Assembly (NCBI RefSeq): GCF_021130785.1
Contig: NC_060207.1
Location: forward strand, 5,097,001 to 5,161,000
From: Homalodisca vitripennis
Lineage: Eukaryota; Arthropoda; Insecta; Hemiptera; Cicadellidae
DNA length: 64,000 nucleotides
Direction: 5' to 3'
Position 1 is the first letter of the stretch. Every line of letters starts with the position of its first letter. The translations under genes and the position numbers were made by a program. Shown piece after piece: positions 32,601 to 39,950 of this stretch. The notes below the pieces were generated by a model that ran no database searches, had not been told where the DNA came from, and saw only the letters and a list, made by a program, of their open reading frames with translations.

Positions 32601-33649
32601 GCAGGTAGGCTACACTTAATTATTTACGCTATTCAAAACAACATAAATGACTTCTCTTCGGTTAATTTACTTTTAATGACGATAAAACTATAAAAACTTT
32701 TAAGCCTTCATAATTGAAAGAATAAAAGAAATCGTAGCTTCAAAACGATTAACCCAAAACATAACGGTTAACTAATACGAATTAAAATATTTCAATAATA
32801 TACTTGATTATGATCTTGAGAAAGTGTGCGTAATCTTAACTTGGAAGGAAACATCAATACTTATAAATATATTTTTGGCTTTAATAATTGTTAATTTAAA
32901 TTCTAAATTGAAGTCTTTTATTGGAATATTCTACCTGTTAAATTGAACAATAAATATAATTATTATATTAAACTAAATAAAATAATTAAATTTACTTAAA
33001 ATGCTATGTATAGAAATAAAAATAAATTCATCAACTTTCTAAATGAAAATATGATGAACTATAGAGTATTTATTATTTATTTTATCATTTTCTCGTCCTC
33101 AACTCCATTGCCTTCACATAAAAAATTATTTAATGGTAAATACTAAAAACATTTCTGTCTTTTATGCCAAAACCCGCCTTCAACCGTTGAATTAGGAAGC
33201 ATGGAACAGTGCCTTAAATAGAGTACAATAGGGCAGGACCTGCAACTAAAGTAAATGTAACTGTTTACTTGTTAGCCATTATAAAGACCCCGTAGTGATC
33301 CCTAGAACCTTACTCTCGCACGATGGTCAGCTCTCTAGTAAAGCGGCACTATTTCTGTTGCAGACATTGAAGTCAATTTCCGGGTACAACTCGACCATAA
33401 TCTTCCCCCTGCCGTTAGATATCTGTTCGTACTTCAGCAAGGCGATGGAGGCAATGGAGTCCACCAATCCACCTCCAGTATCCACATCCACTTCCACAAT
33501 TAGGCTTCACTCCTCCTAAACCCGACTTTCTGTTGCAGACTCTAAACACGATATCTGCCGAGAAGAACTCGACCATAGTGTTCCCATTGCCCATAGACTT
33601 GCTCACTTACTTCGTCAGAGCCAAGGAACATAGAGAGCATGCCTCTTAG
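1278..33649 (+). CDS. Mec2: stomatin / MEC-2 family gene (3' part), spliced from eight exon positions with alternative exons
   Basis: This is a stomatin-family integral membrane scaffold protein. The family inserts a hydrophobic hairpin into the inner leaflet, oligomerises, binds cholesterol and modulates ion channels. The exons I assign are 1278-1387, 4956-5028, 13303-13385 or 14019-14101, 21374-21577, 23558-23613, 23737-23815, 32503-32604, and a terminal segment starting at 33364 or 33539. All boundaries fit GT-AG except one GC donor. Phases are consistent throughout: the spliced frame is open for 286 residues with the proximal end and 271 with the distal end. Recognisable family strings in order are [89 protein letters not shown] and [15 protein letters not shown]. 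The N-terminal cytoplasmic exon(s) lie outside the window. The family assignment is near certain. The symbol follows the insect MEC-2 orthologue and is less certain, because insects have several stomatin paralogues. Confidence 0.93.
1640..4880 (-). mobile_element. R1-like non-LTR retrotransposon, 5'-truncated and broken
   Basis: This element is antisense to the stomatin gene. At its 5' end (4731-4880) is the tail of a gag-like ORF1 with zinc-knuckle remnants (GHKKKDC, then CFLCKETG...GHLPGSGQC). ORF2 begins near 4715 with an APE-type endonuclease ([54 protein letters not shown]; a stop near 4547). The reverse transcriptase follows ([65 protein letters not shown]). After that comes a cysteine-rich C-terminus ([16 protein letters not shown]) ending near 1740. 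Several frameshifts break the RT. GAAQGS rather than GVPQGS, the YADDVE motif and the terminal CX2C...H region point to the R1/LOA group. The 3' boundary, somewhere near 1620-1660, is not sharply defined. The coding part is visibly more GC-rich than its surroundings. Confidence 0.85.
4956..5028 (+). CDS. Mec2: stomatin exon following the hairpin (start of SPFH region)
   Basis: The acceptor is TGTAG at 4951-4955 and the donor is CCAG|GTAAGA at 5028/5029. The 73-nt exon enters in phase 0 and leaves in phase 1. It encodes [16 protein letters not shown] followed by VSGGAKGPG, one of the most conserved stretches of animal stomatins. Its split glycine codon is completed by G+GT from exon 13303 or G+GG from exon 14019. 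The acceptor lies about 75 bp from the truncated end of the antisense R1-like element, so most of the upstream intron is transposon-derived. Confidence 0.95.
5029..6071. other. intron sequence with AT dinucleotide tracts
   Basis: This is AT-rich intron. Two (AT)n tracts at about 5609-5634 and 5660-5679 are each followed by the same short sequence (TATTATTTAATTATCAATAAAACTT-like), so the tract plus flank is duplicated. I see no coding sequence. Confidence 0.7.
6072..6537 (+). repeat. 41-bp minisatellite, 11 units
   Basis: Eleven head-to-tail units share the core TTGTTACCTGACGTG, a short (GT)n, then CACGACGCTCTAGTATG. Unit length varies with the GT count; the first and last units have longer GT runs. 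Units differ mainly at one A/G position after TATG. The array lies in the intron between exons 4956 and 13303. Confidence 0.9.
6538..10871. other. intron without recognisable genes
   Basis: This is AT-rich intron. The only recognisable item is a fragment at about 8647-8750 of the repeat that forms the foldback element at 39415. A GC-richer patch at 7800-7925 has no recognisable product. No other coding or RNA gene is visible. Confidence 0.6.
8647..8750 (+). repeat. fragment of the foldback repeat family also at 39415-39950
   Basis: AGTTAGCTCCAACTCACCTT, then a GCGCCTGAAACCT stretch, a TTACAGACTCGACTCCTGGA stretch and AATCTGGAGGCCACGT follow the same order as the left arm at 39425-39520 (AAGCTCCAATTCACCTTC, CATCTGAAATCTGA, GGACTTGACCCTTG, AATCTGGAGTCACGT). 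Only one arm is present here. Confidence 0.65.
10872..12519 (-). repeat. 28-bp minisatellite, about 59 units
   Basis: A 28-bp unit (on plus: TACTCGTACACATACGGATA then GCCGGGTA) is repeated for 1.65 kb. Common variants are GGATAACC, ATATGGACAGCC, ACAGACGGATAACC and a CATACGTATAGCCGGGAATA plus ATCTTCCA type that recurs in the second half. Because 28 is not a multiple of three and the minus strand has few stops in any frame, overlapping minus-strand open frames of up to 374 codons appear. These are a product of the repeat, not genes. The array lies in the stomatin intron just upstream of the mutually exclusive exon pair. Confidence 0.92.
12520..13302. other. intron, nothing recognised
   Basis: AT-rich sequence between the 28-bp minisatellite and the first alternative exon. 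No coding, RNA or repeat feature was recognised. Confidence 0.55.
13303..13385 (+). CDS. Mec2: alternative SPFH exon A of the stomatin gene (GC donor)
   Basis: The acceptor is GCCGCAG at 13296-13302 and the donor is CAAGAG|GCAAGT at 13385/13386, a perfect GC-AG type donor. The exon is 83 nt, enters in phase 1 and leaves in phase 0. It encodes [16 protein letters not shown] followed by [12 protein letters not shown]. It aligns without gaps to exon 14019-14101 with 9 of 28 residues different, so it is a duplicated, diverged version of the same exon. All the core residues (FILPCID, YA, D, RT, PPQE) are kept, which suggests it is functional. It is probably an alternative to exon B. Confidence 0.9.
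14019..14101 (+). CDS. Mec2: alternative SPFH exon B of the stomatin gene (canonical version)
   Basis: The acceptor is ATGTGCAG at 14011-14018 and the donor is CAGGAG|GTAAGC at 14101/14102. The 83-nt exon encodes [16 protein letters not shown] followed by [12 protein letters not shown], which is the standard animal stomatin sequence here. Like exon A it enters in phase 1 and leaves in phase 0, so including both shifts the frame. It lies 633 bp downstream of exon A. Confidence 0.94.
14102..15180. other. intron, nothing recognised
   Basis: AT-rich sequence between alternative exon B and the antisense CR1-like fragment. I see no feature in it. Confidence 0.5.
15183..16770 (-). mobile_element. 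CR1-like non-LTR retrotransposon, 5'-truncated, RT frame intact
   Basis: A minus-strand open frame of 465 codons (15349-16746) encodes most of a reverse transcriptase and its C-terminal domain. Visible motifs are [39 protein letters not shown], the catalytic-aspartate segment [33 protein letters not shown], the YADD box in HLYADDCQL, and [11 protein letters not shown]. The endonuclease and the first RT blocks are missing, as expected of 5' truncation during target-primed reverse transcription. The 3' end has CAATAAAGGC followed by a (TTTA/TTATT)n tail, seen on plus as AATAAATAAATAATAAATAA at 15182-15201. The unbroken frame suggests a fairly recent insertion. CR1/jockey-superfamily placement is by motif only. 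Confidence 0.85.
16771..19715. other. intron, nothing recognised
   Basis: About 2.9 kb of AT-rich intron, with no coding, RNA or tandem-repeat structure that I can support. Confidence 0.5.
19716..20148. mobile_element. palindromic MITE, mariner-type ends
   Basis: This is a 433-bp element with inverted arms of about 150 bp. The left arm starts CAGGGTTGGTGAAAAGTCCC and runs through GGGACGGCTTAATATTTTTT, GATGGAGGGAGCTATACAAG, AGGCATAAAACAATATTTTA and GAGCCGCTACCACTTCAG. The right arm reads the same sequence in reverse complement and ends CCAACCCTGTA. TA lies at both ends, consistent with TA target duplication. The central segment has no coding capacity. TIR style (ACAGGGTTGG...AAAAGTCCCGGGAC) and TA target point to the IS630-Tc1-mariner superfamily. 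The arms are nearly identical, so the element is young or structurally conserved. Confidence 0.88.
20149..21373. other. intron, nothing recognised
   Basis: AT-rich intron upstream of exon 21374. A short open stretch at about 20480-20650 has no recognisable similarity. Confidence 0.5.
21374..21577 (+). CDS. Mec2: stomatin SPFH/PHB core exon
   Basis: The acceptor is TTTGCTAG at 21366-21373 and the donor is ATGCAG|GTCAGT at 21577/21578. The exon is 204 nt (68 codons, phase 0 to 0). It encodes [20 protein letters not shown], then [40 protein letters not shown] and EAISNTMQ. This is the core of the SPFH domain. [14 protein letters not shown] and LHEILSDR are hallmark stomatin motifs. GTRPLHEIL and EAISNTMQ differ modestly from the commonest family sequence. 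A 106-bp tandem array begins 45 bp after the donor. Confidence 0.96.
21623..22780 (+). repeat. 106-bp tandem repeat, about 11 units
   Basis: Eleven near-identical units each begin CTAGAACTTCATTCTGTC, contain AAACATGTCGAAAACGTGCT and CTGAGCTATATTGAAGCATC, and end TGCAGTACAGTGCTGTTACA. The first units carry CATCTTGCAG and later ones CATCATGCAG, so copies spread by local duplication. A-run length varies by one base in three units. The array starts 45 bp after the 21577 donor. Its open frames (64-65 codons, repeated) come from the repetition and are not genes. Confidence 0.93.
22781..23557. other. intron, nothing recognised
   Basis: AT-rich intron between the 106-bp array and exon 23558, with no further structure recognised. 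Confidence 0.5.
23558..23613 (+). CDS. Mec2: stomatin exon (SPFH domain, WGIKVERVE)
   Basis: The acceptor is TGTTTAG at 23551-23557 and the donor is GAAAT|GTAAGT at 23613/23614. The 56-nt exon enters in phase 0 and leaves in phase 2. It encodes [18 protein letters not shown] plus two bases of the next codon (AT+C = Ile). [19 protein letters not shown] is the near-invariant stomatin/SPFH signature. Confidence 0.96.
23737..23815 (+). CDS. Mec2: stomatin exon (end of SPFH domain, helical Ala/Glu segment)
   Basis: The acceptor is ATTTTGCAG at 23728-23736 and the donor is GCCAAA|GTAAGA at 23815/23816. The 79-nt exon encodes (I)[19 protein letters not shown] followed by AREARAK. The Ala/Glu/Arg-rich helix begins the C-terminal coiled coil by which stomatins oligomerise. 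It is separated from the previous exon by a 123-bp intron, the shortest between constitutive exons in this gene. Confidence 0.96.
23816..24737. other. intron, with a possible 5S-rRNA-like SINE scrap
   Basis: AT-rich intron. At about 24203-24245 CTGCTTGGACGGGTGACCGC resembles the 3' internal control region of 5S rRNA (consensus TTGGATGGGTGACCGCC), suggesting a piece of a 5S-derived SINE. The rest of the 5S sequence is not visible. An open frame on minus at 24483-24803 has no recognisable product. Confidence 0.4.
24738..25105 (+). mobile_element. mariner-superfamily transposon, 5' fragment with decayed transposase
   Basis: The fragment begins with GGGTGATTCAAAAAGAGC, a mariner-type terminal sequence. 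An ATG at 24889 opens [15 protein letters not shown]. Further on, in shifted frames, come [17 protein letters not shown] and [10 protein letters not shown] segments, the helix-turn-helix N-terminus of a mariner-type transposase. It is broken by stops and frameshifts. The catalytic domain and the other end are absent: the sequence stops where the (AAT)n tail of the next CR1-like element begins. The retrotransposon may therefore have inserted here. Confidence 0.65.
25106..30100 (-). mobile_element. CR1-like non-LTR retrotransposon, nearly full length, decayed; ORF1 with SGNH esterase
   Basis: This is read on minus from about 30100 down to 25106. ORF1 (about 28420-29930) has an Ala/Thr/Pro-rich N-terminal part, a predicted coiled coil ([20 protein letters not shown]) and an SGNH-hydrolase-like domain. 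The domain shows [12 protein letters not shown] near 28970, [12 protein letters not shown] near 28830, [12 protein letters not shown], and a [16 protein letters not shown] segment near 28550. ORF2 follows with an APE endonuclease ([40 protein letters not shown]; 27430-28100) and a reverse transcriptase ([47 protein letters not shown], the YADD box near 26165, then [12 protein letters not shown] at about 25720-25790). The element ends in CAATAAAGGAATA and an (ATT)n tail. Many frameshifts show it is dead. Its 5' limit is uncertain by about 100 bp. Confidence 0.85.
30101..30937. other. intron between retrotransposon and foldback element
   Basis: AT-rich sequence. It contains the tRNA-like SINE head at 30380-30462 and otherwise nothing recognised. 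Confidence 0.5.
30380..30462 (-). mobile_element. tRNA-derived SINE head
   Basis: Read on minus, GAGCGTAGCTCAGTGGCAGC contains a perfect RNA polymerase III A box (TAGCTCAGTGG). GCTGATCGATTCACACTCCC follows about 40 bases later in the B-box/T-loop position, and matches the consensus imperfectly. GAGCG and CGTTATC at the ends do not form a good acceptor stem. A degenerate tRNA-derived SINE is more likely than a working tRNA gene. Confidence 0.6.
30938..31612. mobile_element. foldback/MITE element with about 80-bp inverted termini, family unknown
   Basis: The left end reads TCAGATTCC, TTATATGCCCCCAACGCTTA, AACTTTTTTCAATG and, after a short insertion, GATGTAGTTGAGTAACAGAA and CTAACATTA. The right end (about 31537-31612) is the reverse complement: TAATGTTAGTTCTGTTACTC, AACTACATCG, GAAAAAAGTTTAAGCGTTGG and GGGCATATAACGGAATCTGA. 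The centre (31250-31460) has a GC-richer open frame starting [20 protein letters not shown] that I cannot assign. No clear target-site duplication is visible. Confidence 0.7.
31613..32502. other. intron, nothing recognised
   Basis: Moderately AT-rich intron upstream of exon 32503; short open frames only. Confidence 0.5.
32503..32604 (+). CDS. Mec2: stomatin exon (C-terminal helix)
   Basis: The acceptor is TTCTGCAG at 32495-32502 and the donor is TTGCAG|GTAGGC at 32604/32605. It is 34 codons, phase 0 to 0. It encodes [20 protein letters not shown] followed by [14 protein letters not shown], the conserved C-terminal helical segment of stomatins that drives oligomerisation. The intron before it is 8.7 kb and is mostly transposon-derived. 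Confidence 0.96.
32605..33363. other. last intron, nothing recognised
   Basis: AT-rich intron ending in the first of two near-identical acceptors. No coding or RNA feature was recognised. Confidence 0.55.
33364..33519 (+). CDS. Mec2: alternative stomatin C-terminus A (proximal acceptor)
   Basis: The acceptor is TTTCTGTTGCAG ending at 33363. The segment encodes [20 protein letters not shown], then [18 protein letters not shown] and a Ser/Thr-rich tail [13 protein letters not shown] before TAA (51 residues). It aligns to the distal version through [11 protein letters not shown] / [11 protein letters not shown], has one residue less in the loop (SGYN against SAEKN), and ends in an extra Pro/Ser/Thr tail. 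There is no polyadenylation signal before the next acceptor, so this isoform would use the distal coding segment as 3' UTR. Confidence 0.85.
   Translation, partial: TLKSISGYNSTIIFPLPLDICSYFSKAMEAMESTNPPPVSTSTSTIRLHSS
33539..33649 (+). CDS. Mec2: alternative stomatin C-terminus B (distal acceptor, canonical)
   Basis: The acceptor is TTTCTGTTGCAG ending at 33538, identical over 12 bases to the one at 33363. It encodes [20 protein letters not shown] followed by [16 protein letters not shown] and TAG (36 residues). This is the standard stomatin C-terminus ([18 protein letters not shown]). It starts 19 bp after the stop codon of version A, so the choice is between two acceptors feeding one terminal exon. 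Confidence 0.93.
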   Translation, partial: TLNTISAEKNSTIVFPLPIDLLTYFVRAKEHREHAS

Positions 33650-33756
33650 GTCTCTTCGATCTTTCAGTTTATTTACGAACGCAGTGTCTATTGCGAGTCT
33701 GTTCGCAACGACACCTCACTGCAGCCAAGCTATAAATATGCTGTCTTTATAACGTC

Positions 33757-33762
33757 AATAAA
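33757..33762 (+). promoter_or_regulatory. candidate polyadenylation signal (AATAAA) of the stomatin gene
   Basis: AATAAA lies 108 bp after the distal stop codon and is the first such hexamer downstream of both terminal coding segments. It would serve both C-terminal isoforms. Confidence 0.6.
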
Positions 33763-35868
33763 ATATATTCAAATAAGACGCTTTGTGACAGGTTCTAAGT
33801 TTGTCATTCGTTTTATTATTTGGCACGTATTATCCACCCACTGAACAGACCATGGAAGAGGGATTGAAATTACGTAATATAGAAAGATAATTTAGTAAAC
33901 ATTAAGAAAGAATATTATTCAATAGAAAGAAACTGTTTTTTTCACTGCGGTATATCTTAATCCCTTCGAGGTGCAGAGATTGCTTCAAACGAAACTCCAC
34001 AAAGCTTCGTTTGTTATCGTATTCCTCATCAGTGCATTGGGAAAGAAACATTTCAATATAAAGAACTTTAAGCTTTTCACGTACAAGCTAAAAGTTTTTT
34101 TGAGTCCGTTCAAAACATACTAGTGGCAATCCCATACCTAAAAACACTACCGTATTACACTTTTGAAAATATTGACGCCATCTTTGTATTTTACCATTTA
34201 TAGTTTGAGCTGGCTGTAGTGTGTTACATTTTCTGTTCTAATAAATTATTCCTTGCATTAAAATGCATGCAAGAAAGACGCCATAGTGGGATTATAATGA
34301 GTTATGTAATTCATATACATTCATATTCACCAAAGAAAGTGCACTTCCATACATATTTTATTACACGTTTCTCTCTAATTATGATTAGCTACCGTACTGT
34401 CGAAATGTATGCATTCATTATGCAATGAAGCTAAAATTAAAAATTCCGGTTCCGCTTTGTATTAAAAAAAACAAATACATGCAGAAATACAAGTCGATTG
34501 CACAAATAACTCCATTCTGTCGAAAAATATATATTATAAAATCAATGACAGTTGGTGAATCATCGCTATACAAAAATGTTGGTGAACAATTACCCGGTTT
34601 TCAAGGAAACTTTACATTTAAGCGTAAAATACATAGAAGTGTAACAAAATATCCAACATAGCAGTTAGCAGTTGTGGTAATCTTTGTTGGTTACGACAAT
34701 GCATTAGTTTATCTGTGCACATAATATTTAAAGATATATTTTCATGAAACTGCTAATAAATATTTATTATAACTTGACTGGTGACACTTTTGGCCGTTAA
34801 ACTTAATTTACTGATAACCAACTTAAATAAATGTTTAAGGAAACCGTATTAGTACAGAAACTTATAAATACATTTTTATTTTAGCAGTACGGTAGATAAA
34901 CAAAACATATATTTCATTGTGTAATAAATTAATACATACAAAATACTTTCTAGCGGTGTTAAATGTAAACTTTTATTCAGTAAATTATAAACTGATGATC
35001 TGGTCAGCATTCGCCCTATAGTCATCATTATTGTCGTCAATGTCATCACAAAACACACAGCACTCTGGTCGTATTAATTGTTTTTGATGTATTACAACAC
35101 CAAGTTTAATATTGATGTATGTTAAGTGGTATTGATGTATACAAATAGATGGTAAAATATTAATTGGTTGTTTGAAAAATAAATAGCAAATAATTGGTTT
35201 TATATTGCGTAAAAGCTATAAATAGATGTTGAGACAGAAATATGCTTCCAAGTTCATAGACGGGTTGAAACTACGTGAGACGAATTACATAAGTGTACGA
35301 ATAAAGACAACAATTTGAAAATATATGTTTAATGCAAAATGAAAGAATAAATACAAATTATTACATACATAAATATTTTATGATTACTATGTTTTGTATT
35401 ATATGCCTGAAAGTCAGAAAAATAGCAAAACATATTCTTAGCATTGAGGGCTGCTGTAAAAACAAAGCAGTATTAAAATAATCATGTTTTATTTCAAAAT
35501 ATGGTATAAATATATTTATATCGTCATAAAATGTTATGATTTAACATGTGTGTAGTTATGTCTATTTTACTCATTTTACTGCAAAACCCAACGCTTACAC
35601 TTTTCCTGTCACTAACGTGGGGACTTATATGCATAGAAACGGGGCTTACCTGTGATACAATATACAGTTAATTGTATAGTGTGGTTATGCCTGTATGTTT
35701 TTGTAAAGCTACCATTTAGCTATATTTCGTTCAGGTTACTTTTTTCCTACTTCGGGAAACGATTTTGTATATAAACGAATAACATGTGTGTAAGATATTT
35801 CACTCGTAACATATTCTATAAATATGCGTTAAATGTACGTTAAGACAGTCAGACATTATTTTGGTTGT
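33763..35868. other. downstream AT-rich sequence, no gene recognised
   Basis: No open frame with recognisable content; only short AT-rich frames. Confidence 0.5.
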
Positions 35869-36072
35869 CATGGATAAGTAACAACTTACGGACTGCAGCT
35901 AAAGTCGTGGCCAGTAACATGGTTGGTTGATATAAGTTGTACTGTAAACAATCCGATAATTATCATGGATAAGTAACTTAACGTACGGATTGCAGCTAAA
36001 GTCGTGGCCAGTAACATGGTTGGTTGATATAAGTTGTACTATAAACAATGCGATAATTATCATGGGTAAGTA
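35869..36072 (+). repeat. 95-bp tandem duplication (two units and a stub)
   Basis: CATGGATAAGTAAC at 35869 recurs at 35964 and in part at 36061 (CATGGGTAAGTAA). Both units contain GCAGCTAAAGTCGTGGCCAG and TAACATGGTTGGTTGATATA with few differences. Confidence 0.85.
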
Positions 36073-36168
36073 AATATTGAAATATTTCATTGTGCTGTAA
36101 CCATATAATTTCAACTACCAAAATAGATTTCTCCACCGTTAGCTAACTTTTAAGATTTCTAACACTGT

Positions 36169-36801
36169 TGCACTATGACAAACGTTAACCTAACCACGTT
36201 ATCTAGTTGTGGTGACATCATTTCCATTATCGTAGGCTGCTTTCCAGGAAGTGCCTGACCTCATTTCAGTGACATAAACTCAAACTCCCCTCTACTGCAC
36301 TATGACTAACGTTAACCTAACCATGTTATCTCGTTGTAGTGACATCATTTCCATTATCGCAGGCTGCTTTCCAGGAAGTGCCTGACCTCATTTCAGTGAC
36401 ATAAACTCAAAATCCCCTCTACTGCACAATGACACACGTTAACCTAACCATGTTATCTCGTTGTAGTGACATCATTTCCATTATCGTAGGCTGTTTTCCA
36501 GGAAGTGCCTGACCTCATTTCAGCGACATAAACTCAAAACTCCCCTCTACTGCACTATGACTAACTTTAACCTGGTTAGGTTAACAACGTGATAACATGG
36601 TTGTGTTATCTCGTTGTGGTGACATCATTTCCATTTTCGTAGGCTGCTTTTCAGGAAATGCCTGACCTCATTCTTCAGCTACATAAACCCAAACTCCCCT
36701 CTACAGCACTATGACTAACGTTAACCTAACGATGTTATCTCGTTGTGGTGACATCATTTCCATTATCGCAGCCTGCTTTCCAGGAAGTGCCTGACCTCAT
36801 T
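36169..36801 (+). repeat. about 127-bp tandem repeat, five units
   Basis: Units share GCACTATGAC, ACGTTAACCTAACC, TGACATCATTTCCATTATCG, AGGCTGCTTTCCAGGAAGTG and CCTGACCTCATTTCAGTGAC. The fourth unit carries an extra segment of about 30 bp (around 36570-36605) holding a small inverted repeat (TTAACCTGGTTAGGTTAAC). Confidence 0.88.
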
Positions 36802-39414
36802 TATAAGTATACTCATTTCTATGTGCCAGATTACAACTTTTCCCTATAATAGTCCTTTAAAGTAATGCAGTTATTAATTTTCTATTTTTTTCTGCCCCTA
36901 GGCAACGTAAAACATAAATGGATGTGAATATAAATTTGTTTTTCATTCCAAACAATATTCCCAGCGAAACATGACGCATTATCTCAAAAATAATGTTTAC
37001 CATAATACAAAATGTATTTATTTTAAATGAAAATCAAACACCTTTATTCGTTGAATGACGAAAAAACTTTAAACATATCCTGCATAACTTATTTATACAT
37101 AAAATAATTCTAATTCCATGTTCTTTTTTGAAACATTTGCTATTTATACTTCTTACAATACATTTACAGCCTTGGCCACGACTTAAGTAACGGAATTTTT
37201 GGAAATTTAAGTTGATGGTTTTTCAAAGTTAAACTATGACAAAAGTAGAAATTCGAAATAAATCCCATCGTTTTTAAGAATGTATGGTGATCACTACTTC
37301 GTGAAACGGAAACATTAACTCTAATAATAAAATCATATTGCATAAAACCGCAAAATCTCATTTGCTCCCTTACGGACCGATATTCTTACGTAATTACCAG
37401 TGATGTATATTATATAATTAATAAATCTGTCTAATATCCATGATGTTTACACTATACCGTTGGGTATTACTATCTTACATAACATTTAATGTGTGGCATT
37501 TTTCTAAGTAGTATTATAAACGAGAGTTAGTGTGGACTTGGTGTCATATGTATGTACCCGCACGTAACTGTGAACACGTATCTTGTTATACGCCAGTATA
37601 CTGTTTACTTGTCATTCAGAACTATCATCATTCAACCAGTATTGTTACTAAAGAATAAACACAACCAAAAAGGTTTTGGTTGCATCTACAGTAACCAGAT
37701 CATGTGACGAATTGTTGCCTGGTAACGATTAATTCGTAGTATATGCAATCACGAAACAATTTGTATTTTTAATTTTATTATACTTATTTTAAACCTTAAG
37801 CTTTCTCTGCTGTTTGTTTATTTAAAGAATTTTTCAATGAAATAGGCGGCTCAGTTAGATGCCAGGTTAAAAGTAAGTGGTATATTAAAAATTGTATTTA
37901 TTGTAACACGTTCAGGCGATTGGCAGCAAACTTCTGTACATAATCTTAAAAAACGTTTTTATGGAACAGAAAAATCTGGCGTATAACAAAAATACCCCCA
38001 ACTCTATTTTCTATAAAATGTGATTTGTATCTGTTACCCATGTTTCTATAATTAACCATTCTTCTCTGTGTTCTTGCGTTTTCTGTCTTAGAAGGCTTAA
38101 GGTGCGATAGCTTTATTGCGTATTATAACTTTGACTGTTCCAACAGTTATAAAAATTCGTTTCTATGTTTTTGTGTTAATTTTAAATTGTTACTATGTTA
38201 CATTACTAGCAAAGACGGTGAATAGCTTTACACGATTATACATTATGATGTTACCAAAATGAAGGGCACGGTAATTTTATGCGTAAAATAATTTTAATTT
38301 ATATATATGTAATATATATATATATATATATTATATTATATATATATTAATATATATATATATATATATATAATAGTTATTACCTAGTTTAATTATTAAT
38401 TACAAGCTCATGGAAATTTTCGTCGTTAAATGTTCGAAAACTTGAAAAAAATTGTTTTTTGTTATGTATTTTCTACAAAATGTAAAAATGGGGATTTATA
38501 TTTTATCCAGGAGTATTCTTGTTCAGATTAAACAAATTTTCATTAAACACATTTATTATTATCAAGAGAAACTCCTACCAACTAACCACCTCGCCGCTGG
38601 CTCTAAAATCCAGAATCCGAGAGTCACTTGGCTTATTGTATATGCATACACATATTCTGTGCGTATATTGTATATACACGTTGCATTGTATAAGCAGACA
38701 ACCTGTTTTTTCTTCAAATGGATAGAGAAATTTCTACTAGGGAAAAAATTGATCGTCAGCCTCACTAGTTTGGTGGAGCTCAAAATAGGGAATACCAAAA
38801 GGGTTAAAATAATGATAATACTTTTCTCTCATACCATTTTTTATTAGCATAACACACTTAAAATTAGCTGTCAGGCACGTAAGTAAATGTCAAGTGTAAG
38901 CCAGCTAACTATATACAGAATCTTTGAGTAGCGACTTTTAGTGTCTTTATCTAGTTGTCTGGAGGTGATTTAACTATTATCTTTGGGTCTGACGGTCGGT
39001 TTTAAGTTTATCAAGCTAAAGAATTTAATTTTTTTAACTCTTCGTATCTTTTTTCTATTTTGACCACCACACAAAAATTATTATCGTTAGTGACGATCGA
39101 TTTATTTCTTATGAAAAACTCCTGCATCGATTATAAGAAACACCAGGTTGTGTATTACAGCCATAGATTACTAGTTTTGTTTCCGATCGATAATAATGAC
39201 TTGTTCTTATCCGAACAACAATTAGTGGAGACTACGTAATTGTAATCGGTAAACATATTGCATACTTGTAACACAGAAAATAGTAATTCTAATTGACGTC
39301 TTCACAAATGCACGCAGAATTTTTATTAATTAAAAGAAAACTTCCTTCTTTACACAGATTTGTGACAAATTGTTATAATTAATTTTAAAATGTTAAATCA
39401 CAAATTGTTATATG
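36802..39414. other. AT-rich sequence with an AT-dinucleotide tract
   Basis: There is a self-complementary (AT)n region at about 38298-38372. Otherwise short open frames without recognisable similarity. Confidence 0.5.
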
Positions 39415-39950
39415 AAAGTTTGGGTAAGCTCCAATTCACCTTCATCTAAATGCAGCATCTGAAATCTGACTGTTACGGACTTGACCCTTGAAATCTGGAG
39501 TCACGTTCGTCTTATGAATCCGAAAATGAACAACAGTCTTAAGTCTTAAGAGCTCAAAATGAACTTGTTACATCGTTTGGACATCAGAGACACCACCACA
39601 AGATATAGTGTAATATAGATGAAGAGGTATTCTCATTGTCTCATCAGTTACACAATGTTGAGTGCACTACGATGTAAAAGGCTCGAACACTAAGCACGGT
39701 GGACAATCTTTATCAAAGCACCTGCAGAGACAAGAGTAATACCTCTTCAATTAGATTACATTATATTGTGTAGTCTCTGATGTCAAAACGATGTTATGAG
39801 TTCATTTTGAGTTTACACGTCACAGAATCATTTTGACATACATCATTTAGAGTCTTTAGACGTACATGACTCCAGATTTCAGGAGTTGTTTATAACAGGG
39901 TCAGATTCCAGATGCTGCACTAGTGGAAGGTGAATTGGAGCTTAACTCAA
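39415..39950. mobile_element. 0.53-kb foldback (palindromic) element
   Basis: The arms are inverted over most of the length. AAGCTCCAATTCACCTTC at the left matches GAAGGTGAATTGGAGCTT at the right. AATCTGGAGTCACGT matches TGACTCCAGATT. GAGCTCAAAATGAACTTGTT, then ACATCGTTTGGACATCAGAG match CTCTGATGTCAAAACGATG and TGAGTTCATTTTGAG. There is no coding capacity. One arm of the same family lies at 8647-8750, so this is a dispersed family. I cannot place it in a superfamily. Confidence 0.8.
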
